From positions 1,922,001 through 1,986,000 of the forward strand of contig JAKSZU010000018.1 in assembly GCA_026018925.1 (NCBI GenBank): DNA of 64,000 nt, in the 5' to 3' direction. The notes under the pieces are model-generated. The model had not been told where the DNA came from and did no database searches. It saw nothing but the letters and a program-made list of their open reading frames with translations. Shown piece by piece: positions 1-12,090 of the stretch; position 1 is the stretch's first letter, and each line of letters starts with the position of its first letter. The translations under genes were made by a program, and so were the position numbers. This DNA comes from Tupaia tana. Its lineage: Eukaryota > Chordata > Mammalia > Scandentia > Tupaiidae.

Positions 1-715
1 GGGGGGAGTGGCACCACTGGGTCGGGGAGGCTCTCCGTCTCCTTCAAGGAGCCCCTCCCCGCCAGCTCTCACCAGGACTCAGACCTGCCGGTGTGCACCT
101 CCTGTACGGCCCTCCTCCGTGCTGTCACATCCTAACGTGGCTCCGTGGCTCTTCAGGAGGGAGGAGGTGGGACCCGCGTGAGTAGCAGCCGTGTCTCGCT
201 CACCTGCACCCAGGCCTGGCACGTGAAGACACTTGGTGAGTGCCTGTCACTGTGGATAAGTGACAGGTGAGCAGGGGTGTCACCAGGAGCCAAGGAATCT
301 AGGAGAGGGACTGCCCCGAATGGCAGGTGTAGCGGACACTTGGCAGGACACGCGGCAGGCCGGGAGTGCTGAGGTTCACACCCAGGCACGGCCCAGACTT
401 CGAGGGACACTGCTCTGCGGCAGGTCCCACGCAGCCTGAGACCAGCGGGAGAAGCGTGTTGGTCCTCAGTGAGTCCTGTCTGCTCTCGTTCCTCCCTGCC
501 TCCGTTCTCCCACCAGCACTCATGGCCCTCCTCCTGGGTAGGCCCTTTCCCCTCGGAGCCCAGGGTCCAGAGGAGCTGCCAGCACCCAGGCCGAGAGCCT
601 GGCCAGCTCTGGCTGGACAGCCACTGCCCGTGTGTCCGAGGGGAGTGGGCAGGTCCCCGTCACTGTATCCCAGGGCCTGGTCCAGAGTGTCAGTAAGGTT
701 CACGTGGACAGACGT
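1..715. other. Gene-free GC-rich sequence
   Basis: No exon, RNA gene or repeat family was recognised. Open frames here lack codon structure or similarity. Confidence 0.6.
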
Positions 716-868
716 GCATGTGGGTAAGTGTGCCTGTATGTGTGTGCATGTGCACACATGTGTGCAGCTAAGGTATATACTCGTGTGTATGTGTGTTCAT
801 GTGTTTGTGTGTTTATGTGTGTGGGTGTTTATGCATGAATGTGCGCATGCATATGTATATGCATTTGT
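716..868 (+). repeat. Imperfect TG-rich microsatellite
   Basis: A run of TGTGTG/CATG dinucleotide-like sequence with many substitutions. Confidence 0.8.
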
Positions 869-970
869 GCACGCATGGATGTGTGAGCACATGTGTGTTT
901 GTGCACATGGATGTGTGAGCACATGTGTGTTTGTGCACATGGATGTGTGACCACATGTGTGCACATGCAT
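869..970 (+). repeat. 32-bp tandem repeat, three copies
   Basis: The unit GCACATGGATGTGTGAGC followed by ACATGTGTGTTTGT is repeated from 869, 902 and 934; it grew out of the flanking TG tract. Confidence 0.8.
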
Positions 971-1024
971 GAGTCCGCAGCCCTGATTACAGCCATCGAG
1001 CCCTGCCGTGGCCACCTTTGCCCT

Positions 1025-1180
1025 TGAGCTTCCTCTTTCTAAGCCTGTGTAACCCTCGTGACCGACCTGCAAGGCAGGTCCTACGTGACCATGACCCCAC
1101 CTTGCGGAGAAGCAGACTGAGGCGTGGAGGTGCGGGGCTTCCTAGCGGCACACAGGTGGCACGGTAGGGCCGGCATGCGC
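1025..1180 (-). mobile_element. MIR SINE remnant
   Basis: The + strand shows the reversed MIR core: a TGTAACCCTCGTGAC stretch, then GCGGAGAAGCAGACTGAGGC and AGCGGCACACAGGTGG, matching the pattern of a GAGGAAACTGAGGC core followed by a CACACAGCTAG-like end. Confidence 0.6.
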
Positions 1181-4100
1181 TGCTGGCCCGCGGGGCCTGG
1201 CCGCACTCTGAGGCTCTCAGGCAGGCGTGCATTCAAAGGCAGGGCGAGCCCGCGTCCCCCTTGGAGCCCCATGGCAGAGTGACACTCCCATGTGGCGTCC
1301 CGCCCTTTGTCCTGGCTCCTGCCAGTCTAAGGAGGCGGAGACCTCAGAGCACGACTGGCCCTGAGCTCTGCTCAGCCTGGGGCCAGATATGGGCATCTCG
1401 GCTGGCCTCCCCCGAGAGGCTCAGGACGGTGGAGGGACCCCGTGGCCCTGGACTGAGGGCGCTGGGAGGCTGGCTTGAGAATACTCAGCGGTCCATGCAA
1501 GCTGCCTGCTTGCTCCAACAGATGGTGGCCGGGCCAGCCCTGCCCGCCCGCTGGGTGCACCCACTGTCGGAGGCAGCCCCCCAGGCCGTGCACCCCCGAG
1601 GGTGCTCGCCTTGTTCCCTGACTGCCAGCCTTAGAGGGGAGGGCCGCGGCCACCGAAGTGTAGTTAGCGGAAGTCCAGGGCTTTGTCCCCCGCCTGGCTC
1701 CAGGCTGCATCATTGCTTGGGTCAGATCATGGACCCGAGGAGAACGCTGCCTGTGGTGACAGCTGCCCCCAGACGGGCTGGCCTGGGCCAGAAATCACAT
1801 GCTTTCAAGCTCTTCCTGAACCAGAGGCCCCAGGACTGCACTGTCTCGTTGTCAAATTCTCTATCAACTTGCTTCCTCCTTTTCCCTTTGGCTTTTTAAA
1901 ATCGGTTTCCTTATGTAAGGCGTAGTCATGGTGGAAGAGTGAAAAACGTGGATAAAAGCACTGAAGAGGTTCTGACACACCCGCCCCGCCGCACAGCAAG
2001 GACGCACGGCTGCACCCCCTCCCGGGGACAGCTTGAGCAGACAGAGCTTCGCAGGGGACGGGGCATGGCTGACCCTGTGTGCCCCGACTCACGCTCAGGA
2101 CAGGGGCTGATGGGGCCTGGACGTGGCGACCCTTGGAGGAGCCCCTGGGGCCTGAAGTGGTCTGCACTTGACAGGGTGCTGGTTGTGCAGTCCTGAAAAT
2201 CCAGCCGCTGGGCGGCCCGAGCCCTCCCGCGCGTGCTCGGTAAGTACGTCCCCTTTTCATTCCCGAGAGGGTAGTGATAACCATTTGGGGGTATCTCCTG
2301 AAAAACGTTTTTTCCATGGACGTATACATTTTTGGTTTTGTTTTTCATGGAAAGAAAGTCGCACCCCACCTCTCACATTGCCATGGGACGCAGTAGATGC
2401 TGAAGCCAGACTGTGGGTCCTGCCCTGACCCCCCCAAGCCAGGGCCCACCCCCCGGCTGCTGAGGCATTGCTGAGAGGCACCTGGTAACAGCGGACGCCC
2501 TCTAACTTGTTTCCACCTAGACCAGCCAGACCCTTTCTGAATCAGTACCACTGTGCCTGAATTTAGGGGTCCCCAAGCACGGGGTGACGCGTTACTGCCT
2601 CAGTGTCGCTGGCCAATTATGACTGAAGAGGTCTATGGGCTCGCGAGTCTGCTGGCTGGGAAGTCCGAGAGCAGGGGCAGCGTCCCTGGGGAGGGCCACA
2701 TGCTGTCCGCCCGTACGGTCACTTGGTCAGCCACGCGGCTCCGGGCCTGGCAGCTTGAGAAGCAGACCAGTGCGTGTGCAGGTGTGTCCGAAGTCCGGAA
2801 GGAGGGGCACATGGGCAGGGCTGGCGTTGTGCCCACGACCCAAGGGGTGCTTTCTCTCTCCCTGTCTCTGTCTCTCTCCCTGTCTCTCTCTCTGACATGC
2901 CCTCTATCAGGAAGCAATGCAGGGGTAAGTGACATGCCCGTGAGCAGGTGCACTGGCTCCAGTAAGACAGGCCAGCCGTGCTGACGCCCAGCCTGCATAC
3001 CTAACCTCGGGGAACCGGAAGCCCGCCTACATCTGCTGCCTCCAGCTTCAGGGTGCAGAACTCAAGTCCTGGGCCCCGCTGGGTGTGGACTCTGAGGTCA
3101 GTCGGAGGGAGACCTGGGCAGGTTTCCGACTGCTCCGAGGACGCTTTCACCGTCCCCACCTTGTGGCGTGCGGTGGAGAATCCACCTGGACAGTGAGGGG
3201 CACTCCTTCAGGAAGGGACAGGGACGTCTCTCCTTCTGTGCTCGGAGCCGGCAAAGGCGGAGAGGCAGTGGTAATTAACGAGCAGGGCCCGCTGGGGGCA
3301 GGAGGGAAGGGAATTGAGAGTGCGTGGGAGGAAGCAGACAGGAGGGCTGCCTCTGCTGCTCCGGAGCAGGGAGCTGCTGCAATGATCCGCAGCCCTAGCA
3401 CTGCTGCCCTCTCCCGCTGGAGGCCGTTCCCAGCGGCAGGGACCAGGGTTGCCTCAGGGACGGTGGCACGCAGTAGGGCTGCCTGGATAGTTACTGGCGA
3501 GGGAGATGGGAAGAAAGGAAGGAAGGTGCTCAGGACACAGGGCAGGTGGCGTCCCCGTCACCTGAGACAGGTGGGCCAGGTGGGCCAGGCGGAGGGGAAG
3601 GGGCTAGGGAGGGGAGGGGTCGGGGCCCCGGAGCGCACTGCGCGCCTGGTGTTTGGGCATGAATTGCAAGAGATCCCATGAACACGGCACTGCACACACA
3701 GCTGGGAGTCAGCACGGCTGGAGCTGCTAGCCGACGTTAAAGAACCTGGTAGCAGGTTAGTGCCGCAGTGCCCTGACCACACTTGTCGACAGCCAGAGAC
3801 AGCACGAAGCACCTGCAGTGGGACCCGACCTCTGGACTTGATTTTACACGTGGCAGCGGCGACGGCCGCGGGGCTTGGCTCTGCGCTCTGCACTGGCATA
3901 TGTTTGAACTAGGCTGTAGTAAAAGACCCAAACCAACTGTTTTTCTAAAAAAAAGAAAGAAAGCAAGCACTGGGCCCAGCCACAGTGGCCCACACTGCGA
4001 ATATGCTGCTGCTGAGGCCACAGAGGGGGCCCAGGTTCAAATCCCGGCCCACCCTAAATGCTGGGCGTGACTTACTCCCGAGCTGGGGCAGGGATCACAG

Positions 4101-4374
4101 TGTGGCGGGACCCGGTCTTCCAAACAGCAGGTGCATGAAGAGCCCTGGACAGGGGGCCCCGGGGCGCAGCGCCGGCCATGCTGCGGCCACGGTGCATCGC
4201 CCTGGCGTCCTGCAAGGAGGGTCCCCGACACCAGGCATTCTCACCAGAGGAGGGAGGGCACAAGGCAGTGGGGACGGCCTTGGACGCGGCGGTGACGGGG
4301 CGCCGATGTCCGGACGCAGCAAACGCACGCATGAATGCGGGGGCAGTCACCCCAGGACGAATGTTCTCCGTCTG
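1181..4374. other. Gene-free GC-rich sequence
   Basis: Apart from the CT tract at 2851, no feature was recognised. A possible very old tRNA-like SINE head lies near 3968-4060 (GGTTCAAATCCCGGCCC) but is too degraded to call. Confidence 0.5.
2851..2895 (+). repeat. CT-rich microsatellite
   Basis: TCTCTCCCTGTCTC-type run. It resembles the SINE CT tract but lacks SINE flanks. Confidence 0.75.
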
Positions 4375-4600
4375 CCAGAGGGCACGTGGGCTCTCCAGAG
4401 AGACGGGGAGCGGAGCGCCCCAGGGCATGGTCACACTGCAGCCCTTTCCTCTGTCTCTGCATCCTGACAGCATTGGGGGCACGCGTGCACACACACCTGA
4501 CACGCTTTTCAAGCCACTGGGGCCAAGATTAAAACCATGGTTGGCCATGCGGGGGCCAGCTCTGCTGACCAGTAGGCCAGGCCAGGGGCCAGTCTTAAAT
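4375..4600 (-). mobile_element. Old SINE long form
   Basis: Degraded reverse copy. GGCACGTGGGCTCTCCAGAG, CATGGTCACACTGCAGCCC, CAAGCCACTGGGGCC and CCATGGTTGGCCATG follow the family order. Confidence 0.5.

Positions 4601-4601
<1 letters not shown>

Positions 4602-4634
<33 letters not shown>
4602..4634 (+). repeat. CA microsatellite
   Basis: About 16 pure CA units next to the old SINE at 4375-4600. Confidence 0.95.
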
Positions 4635-4636
<2 letters not shown>

Positions 4637-4688
4637 TTTCTTTTTTTAACGGAGAGCAAGTGGCAGAGTTGGAGCAGCCGGGAGGGTG

Positions 4689-4790
4689 CCCAGCCAGACA
4701 GGCCAGCCGCTCCTTTCCGGCAGGTAACTGGGAGCCCTGCCCAGCCAGACAGGCCAGCCGCTCCTTTCCGGCAGGTAACTGGGAGCCCTG
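4689..4790 (+). repeat. Perfect 51-bp tandem duplication
   Basis: Two identical 51-bp copies start at 4689 and 4740 (CCCAGCCAGACAGG...). No mismatch was seen, so the duplication is recent or variable. Confidence 0.9.
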
Positions 4791-7700
4791 TGGCCGTCTG
4801 AGGTGGGGACCACCAGTAATGGTCAGCTCCTGTGGCAGTGGCACCGTGAGGGACAGGAACCTGCAGGCTCTGTCCCTCCCAGGAAGAGACCACAAGCTGT
4901 CAGTCGGTGACGGTGACGGTGACGGTGACCGGTGGCTGTACCCCAGCAGGCAGGACAGCAACCTGGCGCCTGGCCCCTGTGAGGCGGCAGGAGGACCGGC
5001 CTCCCTCCCTCAGCCGTGTCGTGGTTTCTGGACTGGTGGGGACCTCGGGCGGGGTCCCGCCACATCACCCTTTGTTGTCACCCTGGCAGGTGAGGGATCA
5101 CATGCAGAACCACTTCTGCCTGGGACGGGCACTGGTGTCACAGCCATCAGCGCACTCCGCGTCAGTGTCCCCGGGGCATGCTGAGACCAGTGGGACACGG
5201 ACGCTGCTCGCAAGGTCCACCAGGACCCGCCTCGGGCCTCCGACCACCGCGGCGCCCCTCCCCCAGCCCCCAGGGAGGGGATGGCAGCCTCAGAGCACAA
5301 GAGGTGCCAGGTGCCCTAGGGACCCCAGAGCATTAGGTGACCTAGCGTCTCAGGGGCCCCCTCTGGGAGGGGAGACAAGGAGGAACCAGGAGCAGCGGTG
5401 GACCTGGCACCTGGAGGCCAGCCTACCCGACACCCACACCTGCAGGACCTCGGGCCTCTGGGGCGCGGAAGGAGGGGTAGGGGACCTTGGGACCTTCCGA
5501 CAGCTGTCCTGGGCAGGAGTGTCTGAGGCATGTCATCTGCAGAGCCTGGCAGGGCAGGACCCAGGCAGGAGTCCTTGGCTGGCACCCGGGCACTCCCACC
5601 TCTTCCCAGCCTCAGGAGGGGAAGACTAGGGGTTGAGCCTGTAATCAGAGGCAAGGGCAGAGTTCTGACCTGGACAGCGGTTCAAGGCCTGGCTCTACCT
5701 CCCGTGTGCCAGGGCCTCAGGCAGACGTCCAGCTCAAGCCTGTGTCCTGGTCTGGGAACGGCGGGCTTCCATGAATCTTCCCGGAGCCCCCTGCCTAGCC
5801 GAATGGGCTGCAGTGGTCCTTAAGCCTTAAGCTGTCGTCACCAATGTGGGGCAGGTGGCAAGGCCAGAGGCGCGGGGGCCCTGGGAGCCAGACAGGAGCT
5901 ATTGGAGAGAGATGTCAGGCTGTCAGCGCTGCCGAACTTCCGGCTGTGGCGACAGACGGGGCGAGGAGGCCATGTGTCACTCCGGGGCCTGCCGGGTCTC
6001 AGCAGAAGAGCAGCCTGGACCCTGGCTTCTCAGAATGCCCCGGCCTTGCCTCTCCCATCTTCCATCCGCTGGGGCTGCTATGCCTGCCACTGCGGTCAGA
6101 TTTCAATAGCCCTGTCCCCTTGCCCAGGGTGGAGCAGCCTCTTCCTGGGTGGCTGGCTGTCCCTTCCTTAGCCCTGGAAGCAGCAAGTGGCTCCAGTAAT
6201 AATCAGCCCTGTGGAGGCCGGGGACAGTGCAGACGGCACCGCCGACAGTGAGGTGGCCATGGGAAGGACGTGGGAGCCGTGGGCCCCTTAGCCAGGTCTT
6301 CCAGGGCTCCGTCACCTCCGCGTGGCGCGAGGTCACAGTCCTCGCGTGCTTTCTTTGGGTACTGCGTGCTTTTTCAGCCCCGCACGGGCAGTGAGTCTGA
6401 GGCCACAGGAAGCTGCACTGGCTGTGGAGCCCCCTCAGCAGACCCAGGTTGTTCTGAGAAGGCAACGATTGTCCTGGAGTCAGGAGAGGCGCGTTCACAG
6501 GGGAGGGGCCAGGTCCTGCGCTCAGTCCCGGGCCCTCCCTGCCTGCACACCTCGCTCGCCCCCCTGTGGGCAGGGGGCTGCTGTGCATCTCGGGAGTCCA
6601 GAGCTGCCTCTCCCTTTTGCTTCCTTGTCAGGGTGCAAGCGTTGGGGTGACTGCTCTCTGCACAGCGTCGCCTGCCCCTGGAGCAGGAGCCCCTGTGCAC
6701 AGCCTCCGGGGCCCGGGGCCTGCAGGCGGCATGGACTCTTCTAGGAGGGGCCTGGCCACTTGGCAGTGGGTCCCCACTTCCCAAGAGGGCTCAGAGGAGG
6801 GGGACCCCGAATATGGTGAGTGGACTCTGCGTACCGCTGAGCTCAGGGTGAGCTGCTGGCTGTCCCTTCCCATCTGGCAGGAGCTGGGCTTTGCCAATGT
6901 GTGAGCGTGAGGCTGCCCATTGGACAGGCCTCTGCCAGGGCTCTGTGACATTCCCTGGAAAAAGTAACCTTTACTTGAACCCCCCGGGGGACGTTCGCAC
7001 CGATCGCCTTTCCTGGGGGTCCTGCGCACAGAGAAGCAGAGAGCTGGAGTGAAGGGGCCGGGGCTCTGGCAGCACACCTCACGGGCGACTCTGGGACGAT
7101 GCTGCCTGGAGATGCCGGAGCGGCCGCGACGTCCATGCGTGGCCACCCAGGATGTCCTGGCACCGCCCAGACGCCGATCTGTGAGGGCCGCCCATCACCG
7201 AAGCAGATGCTCTCCTGCCACTGCCCAGCCCCGGTAAGAAGAGACTGGTCTGAGCACTGCTGGCGGCCGGCACGTGGCGCAAGCAGATCTGCCGGCACAG
7301 GACGGCTGGCGCTGGGCGTGCAGGCGTGCCGCTGCTGGGAGCACACGGGCCAGCACCTGCCCCTTCCACTCGCAGGACCCGCCGGGGAACACGAGCCACA
7401 CACCCACACGCTCGTGCGCGGTGCTCACAGCAGCAGTACTCGAGACAGCAAATGCCACCGGGTGAAGCACGGGCATGCAGAACACTGCCCGGCCGTGAGG
7501 TGGGGGAGCCCACAGCCGTGACAGCGAAGCGCTGATGCACACCACGACACGGGTCCATCTCCAGACGTGCTGAGCAAAGAAACCGGGCCCAACGACCACG
7601 TCCCGCTGTGTGGCTCTGCTTGTAGGAGCTGCCTGAGTAAGAGCAAGCACGTTAGGGTCGCTGAGGCCGGGGTGGGGCAGGGCTGGGGGCGGAGGCCGGG

Positions 7701-7793
7701 GCGGCAGGTCTTCCTGAAAAGACGACAGTGTTCTGACATTGTAGTGCTGATGGACACCGAGCTCTGAATACCCCAACAACCATCGACTCACAG
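4791..7793. other. Gene-free GC-rich sequence
   Basis: Only the CGGTGA repeat is recognisable. No conserved exon seen on either strand. Confidence 0.55.
4905..4929 (+). repeat. Hexanucleotide repeat CGGTGA x4
   Basis: Four tandem CGGTGA units. Confidence 0.85.
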
Positions 7794-8040
7794 ATTTTTT
7801 TTTGAGGTTTTTGTCATAGAGCACATGCGCTCACCAGAGACAGTGAGAAGGCAAGTGAGAAATCACCCCCTGGGGGGATGGCCATGCCACAATTCTTTCT
7901 CCTTCATTCTCCTCCTGGGGTTTTGGACACGCACACACATGTGTCCTGGTGTGAGTTTCAAGCCACTGGGCTGGGGACTCGAACTATGGTTGGCCATGTG
8001 GGAGTCCAGCGCCTTAACCACTATGCCTCCTGCTGGCCCG
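7794..8040 (-). mobile_element. SINE long form
   Basis: Reverse copy from a T-run through GAGCACATGCGCTCACCAGA to CTCCTGCTGGCCC. All family blocks are present. Confidence 0.85.
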
Positions 8041-10257
8041 AATCATACATTTTAAATGAGTAAATCATACTGTGTGTGAATTATAATAAGATTGTTTTTT
8101 AAAAGAAGGTGACGGAGGGCCAGGGTGGGGCGACTGGCCCTTTCCGCAGTGCTGGGATGCCCGGGCAGAGCTCGGCCGCCCTGGAGGGGCTCCGAAGCTG
8201 GGCATGGGGAGGCTGCTTCTGCTCTGACTCCCTGCTCGGGCCACGCCCCGGGGCGCCCTCCCCCCGTTTCTGTCTCACTCTTAGCCCCACCCGATGGCTC
8301 CGACCTGTCCTCAGACTCGTGCATGGAAATTCACGGAGACAGGCTTAGGAGAAAGCGTAACTGAGTCTGACCGTGGGGTGACTGGGGTTGGCAGGGCCAT
8401 TGGGGTGGGCCCCAGTACTGACCCCTGGTGGCTTCGTGGGGAGACAGAGCCACGGCACTCACGATCTGCCCACGCCCTTGCCACGCAACGCCCGGTCACC
8501 GGGCTCTGTGGAAGTCCCTCACGGCACGCGGCCCCTCGGCCTGGGACCCCGAAGCGGCGAGCTGAATAACCCCCTTCCTTACCGGTTTCCCAGACGGCTC
8601 AGGAATGAGCGAGCGGGAGAAAAGCATCCAGGAGGCCATGGCTGTCATCACCCTCATTTAATGGAGGAGGGCTCCGCGGTCTGAAGCAGCCCCTGTCCAG
8701 TTAGGAGGGTGAAGAGGGGGCCGGACATGTCAGGCCACACCGGTGCCAGCCAGCTGCTCCTCCCCGACCCAGCAGGGACTCCGAGCTGAGGTTCCTCACC
8801 TGCACTTACCCAGAGTGACCGGAGCCCAGGCGTTCAGCTGGCGATGGCAAAGGTGACAGAAGGCGCCATGGCGTGTGGCCCGGGCAGTCCCCACCTCCCC
8901 TCCCCAGGCCTCCCGAGAGCCCGCTGTGGGGAGGATGACCCCACACCCACGAGGAGGCCCGTGGAGGCTCGGTGGTGTGGAAGAAAGCCGAGCGTCCCCA
9001 CAGCGCAGGAGGGCCTCGTCCAGGCAGCCAGGGCCTACACTGGACACGAGGCTGGCCTCCCCGAGGAAGGAGGAACTCGCCACAGACAGCCGTTGGGCGA
9101 GAGCTGCCGACTCCTCCTCCGGGGCCCACCTGCCGCCCACCCTGCAGGTTCGGGACGCGTCGGCCTCTGTCCTCACTCGGGTGGACTCTGTAAAAGGTTC
9201 TCTCTCCACACACGCGCAGAGGAGCAAGGGCTGCGGTCCACTGTGGAGGGGTGTCTAGGGAACCCGCACAGGCCTGCGGCGCCCCCCAGCGGCCCAGACC
9301 TTGTCTCCCAGCACCGAGCGAGGTGGAGCTGAAGCCGAGTTCTTGGCTCAACACAGAAATTGTCCGGTAATGAACTACCTCACTGCTTCAGAGACTGACA
9401 CCCCCCTCGGCCACCATCTGTCATCTCACCTGTCACCTGGCATGTGCCCCGTCCTCCACAGCAGGAAGGGTGCCCCGCGGCCTTGAACCCCATTCGCCCA
9501 AGTTGTGCCTGCGCCCTGCTCCGGGTGGTCCCGAGGCTGAGGCCCTGTGGCTAGGAAGAGCTGGGGCAGGGGCCCGAGTCGGCTGCCCAGCGGCTCCCTG
9601 GCAGGTGGGATGCCCGTCCGCAGCAGGTGGGTGAAGGAGTCCAGCCTCGCCGCTCCCGCCGCCCTGCCCTTCCCCAGCAGAATCATGCTGCCAGGACACT
9701 GAGGTGCGGCCTGCACTGTGGCTGAGCAAGGGCACGTGACCCCACACCCAGTGCCAGAGGGGTCCTGGGAAAACCCTGCCCACCGCTGTGTGCAGCCTCT
9801 TGCCAGAGCGCCTGTCCACCTTGGCTGGGAACCACTGACATGTGCCCAGGAGGCTGGAGCCAGGTGACCCAGGCCAGGACTGCCCGCACCTTGATGCCAC
9901 TGGCACCCTGTCCAGCCCTGCCCCGGTGGGGCTACGCTCCCCGGCTATCCTGATCCCTGCAGCCGCGGGCGGGTCCTGGCCTGCCTGGCCGCCTCCTTCC
10001 TGACCCTGTCGCCACTCCCAGCGCCCCGGCGAGCAGTAAGGCCTCCCAGAGAAGCCAGGTGCCCACGTGGCCACTGTGACTCCACGTCATTTCCTTCTCT
10101 ACCCCAACAGGGCTCAGAGCACACAGAGTGCCTCGCGTGTCCTCACAGGCCCCGTGACCTCCTCCCGGGCGGACACACGTCTCTGTAGCTGTTGTCCAGC
10201 TATGTGAGTTTGCCTTGACTGATTGGCCTGTCCCAGGTGAAGGACCCACTTTCTTTG
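8041..10257. other. Gene-free GC-rich sequence
   Basis: Nothing recognisable beyond unique sequence. Confidence 0.55.
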
Positions 10258-10412
10258 TCTTTCTAAGAGCAGAGAGGCAGAAGGCATCCACAACAGGGTG
10301 TGGTCATGCCACAGTCCCTCTCCTGCTTGGGCCATTCACAGGCATCACATGGTTTTCAAGCTGCGCGGCTGAGATTTGAACCGCAGTAGCCACCAGGCTA
10401 CTGGGTGGCCCA
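10258..10412 (-). mobile_element. Old SINE fragment
   Basis: Degraded reverse copy: GTGTGGTCATGCCACAGTCC, ATGGTTTTCAAGCTGCG and TGAGATTTGAACCGCAG remain. Confidence 0.45.
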
Positions 10413-11499
10413 GCAGTGATTTTAAAGGGTGCTAGCCAGGTGGTAAAGACAGACAAAAAGACACACAGCCTGTGAGAACCATGCACCTTCGGGCCTCCTC
10501 CTCCAACCAGCAGTGGCCTGGCCTGCCCTGACCTTGGGCTTCCCCAGACTAGACAGTCCCTAGGACTGATCTCTAGTGTGGCCCTAGCCCCACCCACAGG
10601 AGGGTCCTGTGGAGCCTAGCTCCACCCCATCCATGGCCCCACCCCTAGAAAGCTAGGCCCCACCCCTGGGGGGGTCCTGGACAGCTTGTACCTCCTGCTT
10701 CCCCACAACCCCGAACTTCCCCAGCTGGAGTCAATACCCCTGCAGAGCTCGTGGTCCACTCAGGAACCTCAGGGCTCCTGGTGCTGCCCCGGTGGAACCC
10801 TGTGGGGCTCCCAGGTTTTAACCAGCAAACTGCACGGAAGCGGGACGTGCTGTCTCGTGTGCAAAGCTCACATAGGTGCACTCTCCGCTCTCTGCCCCGT
10901 GGAAAATCTGTCAGAGCCGCCTCTGGTCCCCGCCAGCCCTGGGACAGACCTCTGCCTGGGCAGGGTGGCAGGCGATCTCTCTTCTACCCCCTCGTCCACT
11001 GTTTCGGGAAGTCGTGAATGTTTGGGGCTCCCACCATATGTGTGCTCAACAGCCCGGGCCGGGGTGCCCTTGGCAGCGCTGAGGTGGGCGTCCGGCCCTC
11101 GTACAGACAAGAGCGGCGGCTGCGGCGGCCACCTGCTCTCCTGCGTGGCAAAGGCAGGACTCCCCAGCAGGTTCTCGTGCCTGGCCTGGAGGTCTACTCC
11201 GCTGCACGCTCCGAGCACTGAGGGGCCAGAAGGAAGGAGCTGCCGGCAGCAGGTCTGTCCACAGCAGGGGCAACAGCAGCTCAGAGTCGGCGCCACCTTG
11301 CTGCACCAGGAGAGAGGCACCTGCTCCCCAATCGCAGAGGCGCCCACCTGGCACAGGTGTGGCCACTCCCAGCCTGGGTCTTAGAGAAGAAAGGAGCCAG
11401 GGAGCCAGCCGCCCAGCCCTGTGCCCCGCAGCGAGCCGGGACTCCTGGGCCAGCTCCGCCTCTCTCCAGCACCTGCGTGTGCGTCCGATCAGTCCCAGT
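10413..11499. other. Gene-free sequence
   Basis: Starts with a small CCACCCC-type low-complexity patch (10580-10680); otherwise unique. Confidence 0.5.
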
Positions 11500-11860
11500 A
11501 TCGGGGCTGCGGGGCCACGACCATGGGCTGGGTGGCCTAACTGCAGAAGTTCCCTCTCTCTCAGTCCTGGAACTTGAAGTCCGAAACGCAGGCGTCTTCC
11601 GGGTTGTGCTCCCTCGGGATTTTCAGGGAGGCTCTTCCCTCCTCTTTCAGCTCCAGGGCTCCAGGCACATCTCGGCTCGTGGCCACATCCTCTGGCTCTG
11701 CCTCTAGCCCCGTGGCCGTCCCTCGGCGTGCTCATCGCCTGCCCTCCTTTTATAAGGACACTTGCCGTCAGACTGAGGCCACCTTCCTTCCGTGTGACCT
11801 CGTCTCAGTTACCGCCTGCAAAGGTCACTTCCACAGGCCGGGGTCTCACTGGGATGTGCG
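11500..11860 (-). mobile_element. MLT1-type MaLR LTR (old)
   Basis: On the + strand it has the reversed MLT1 landmarks: GGCTGGGTGGCCTAACTGCAG, CAGTCCTGGAACTTGAAGTC and CTTTTATAAGGACACTTG, followed by a GACCTCGTCTCAGTTACC block. It is strongly diverged. Confidence 0.6.
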
Positions 11861-11994
11861 TTTTAGGCAGACTACTCACCTTGCTGTGCCCCAGACAGGA
11901 CCAGGTGAGGGGTGGTGCAGGGGCCGGCAGAGGGCCCCGGTGCCCTCACGGGCATTTCTGTACCCGCCAGTCCTCAGACCCTCCGTGTAGCAAC

Positions 11995-12090
11995 TTGGCA
12001 GCGAAGGAAAGGAGGCCCAGAGAGGGTGAGCAGCTTGCCCAAGGCCACACGGATGAGTCTGGGCCCAGGCATTCTAACCCCACGCCTCCA
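11995..12090 (-). mobile_element. MIR SINE remnant
   Basis: Reversed MIR core with GGAGGCCCAGAGAGGGTGAG followed by AGCTTGCCCAAGGCCACAC, which is the diagnostic TTGCCCAAGGTCACAC segment with one change. Confidence 0.75.

Noticed and set aside
3968-4060. Very old tRNA-like SINE head
   Set aside because: Only a B-box-like GGTTCAAATCC and a weak head remain; too degraded to assign.
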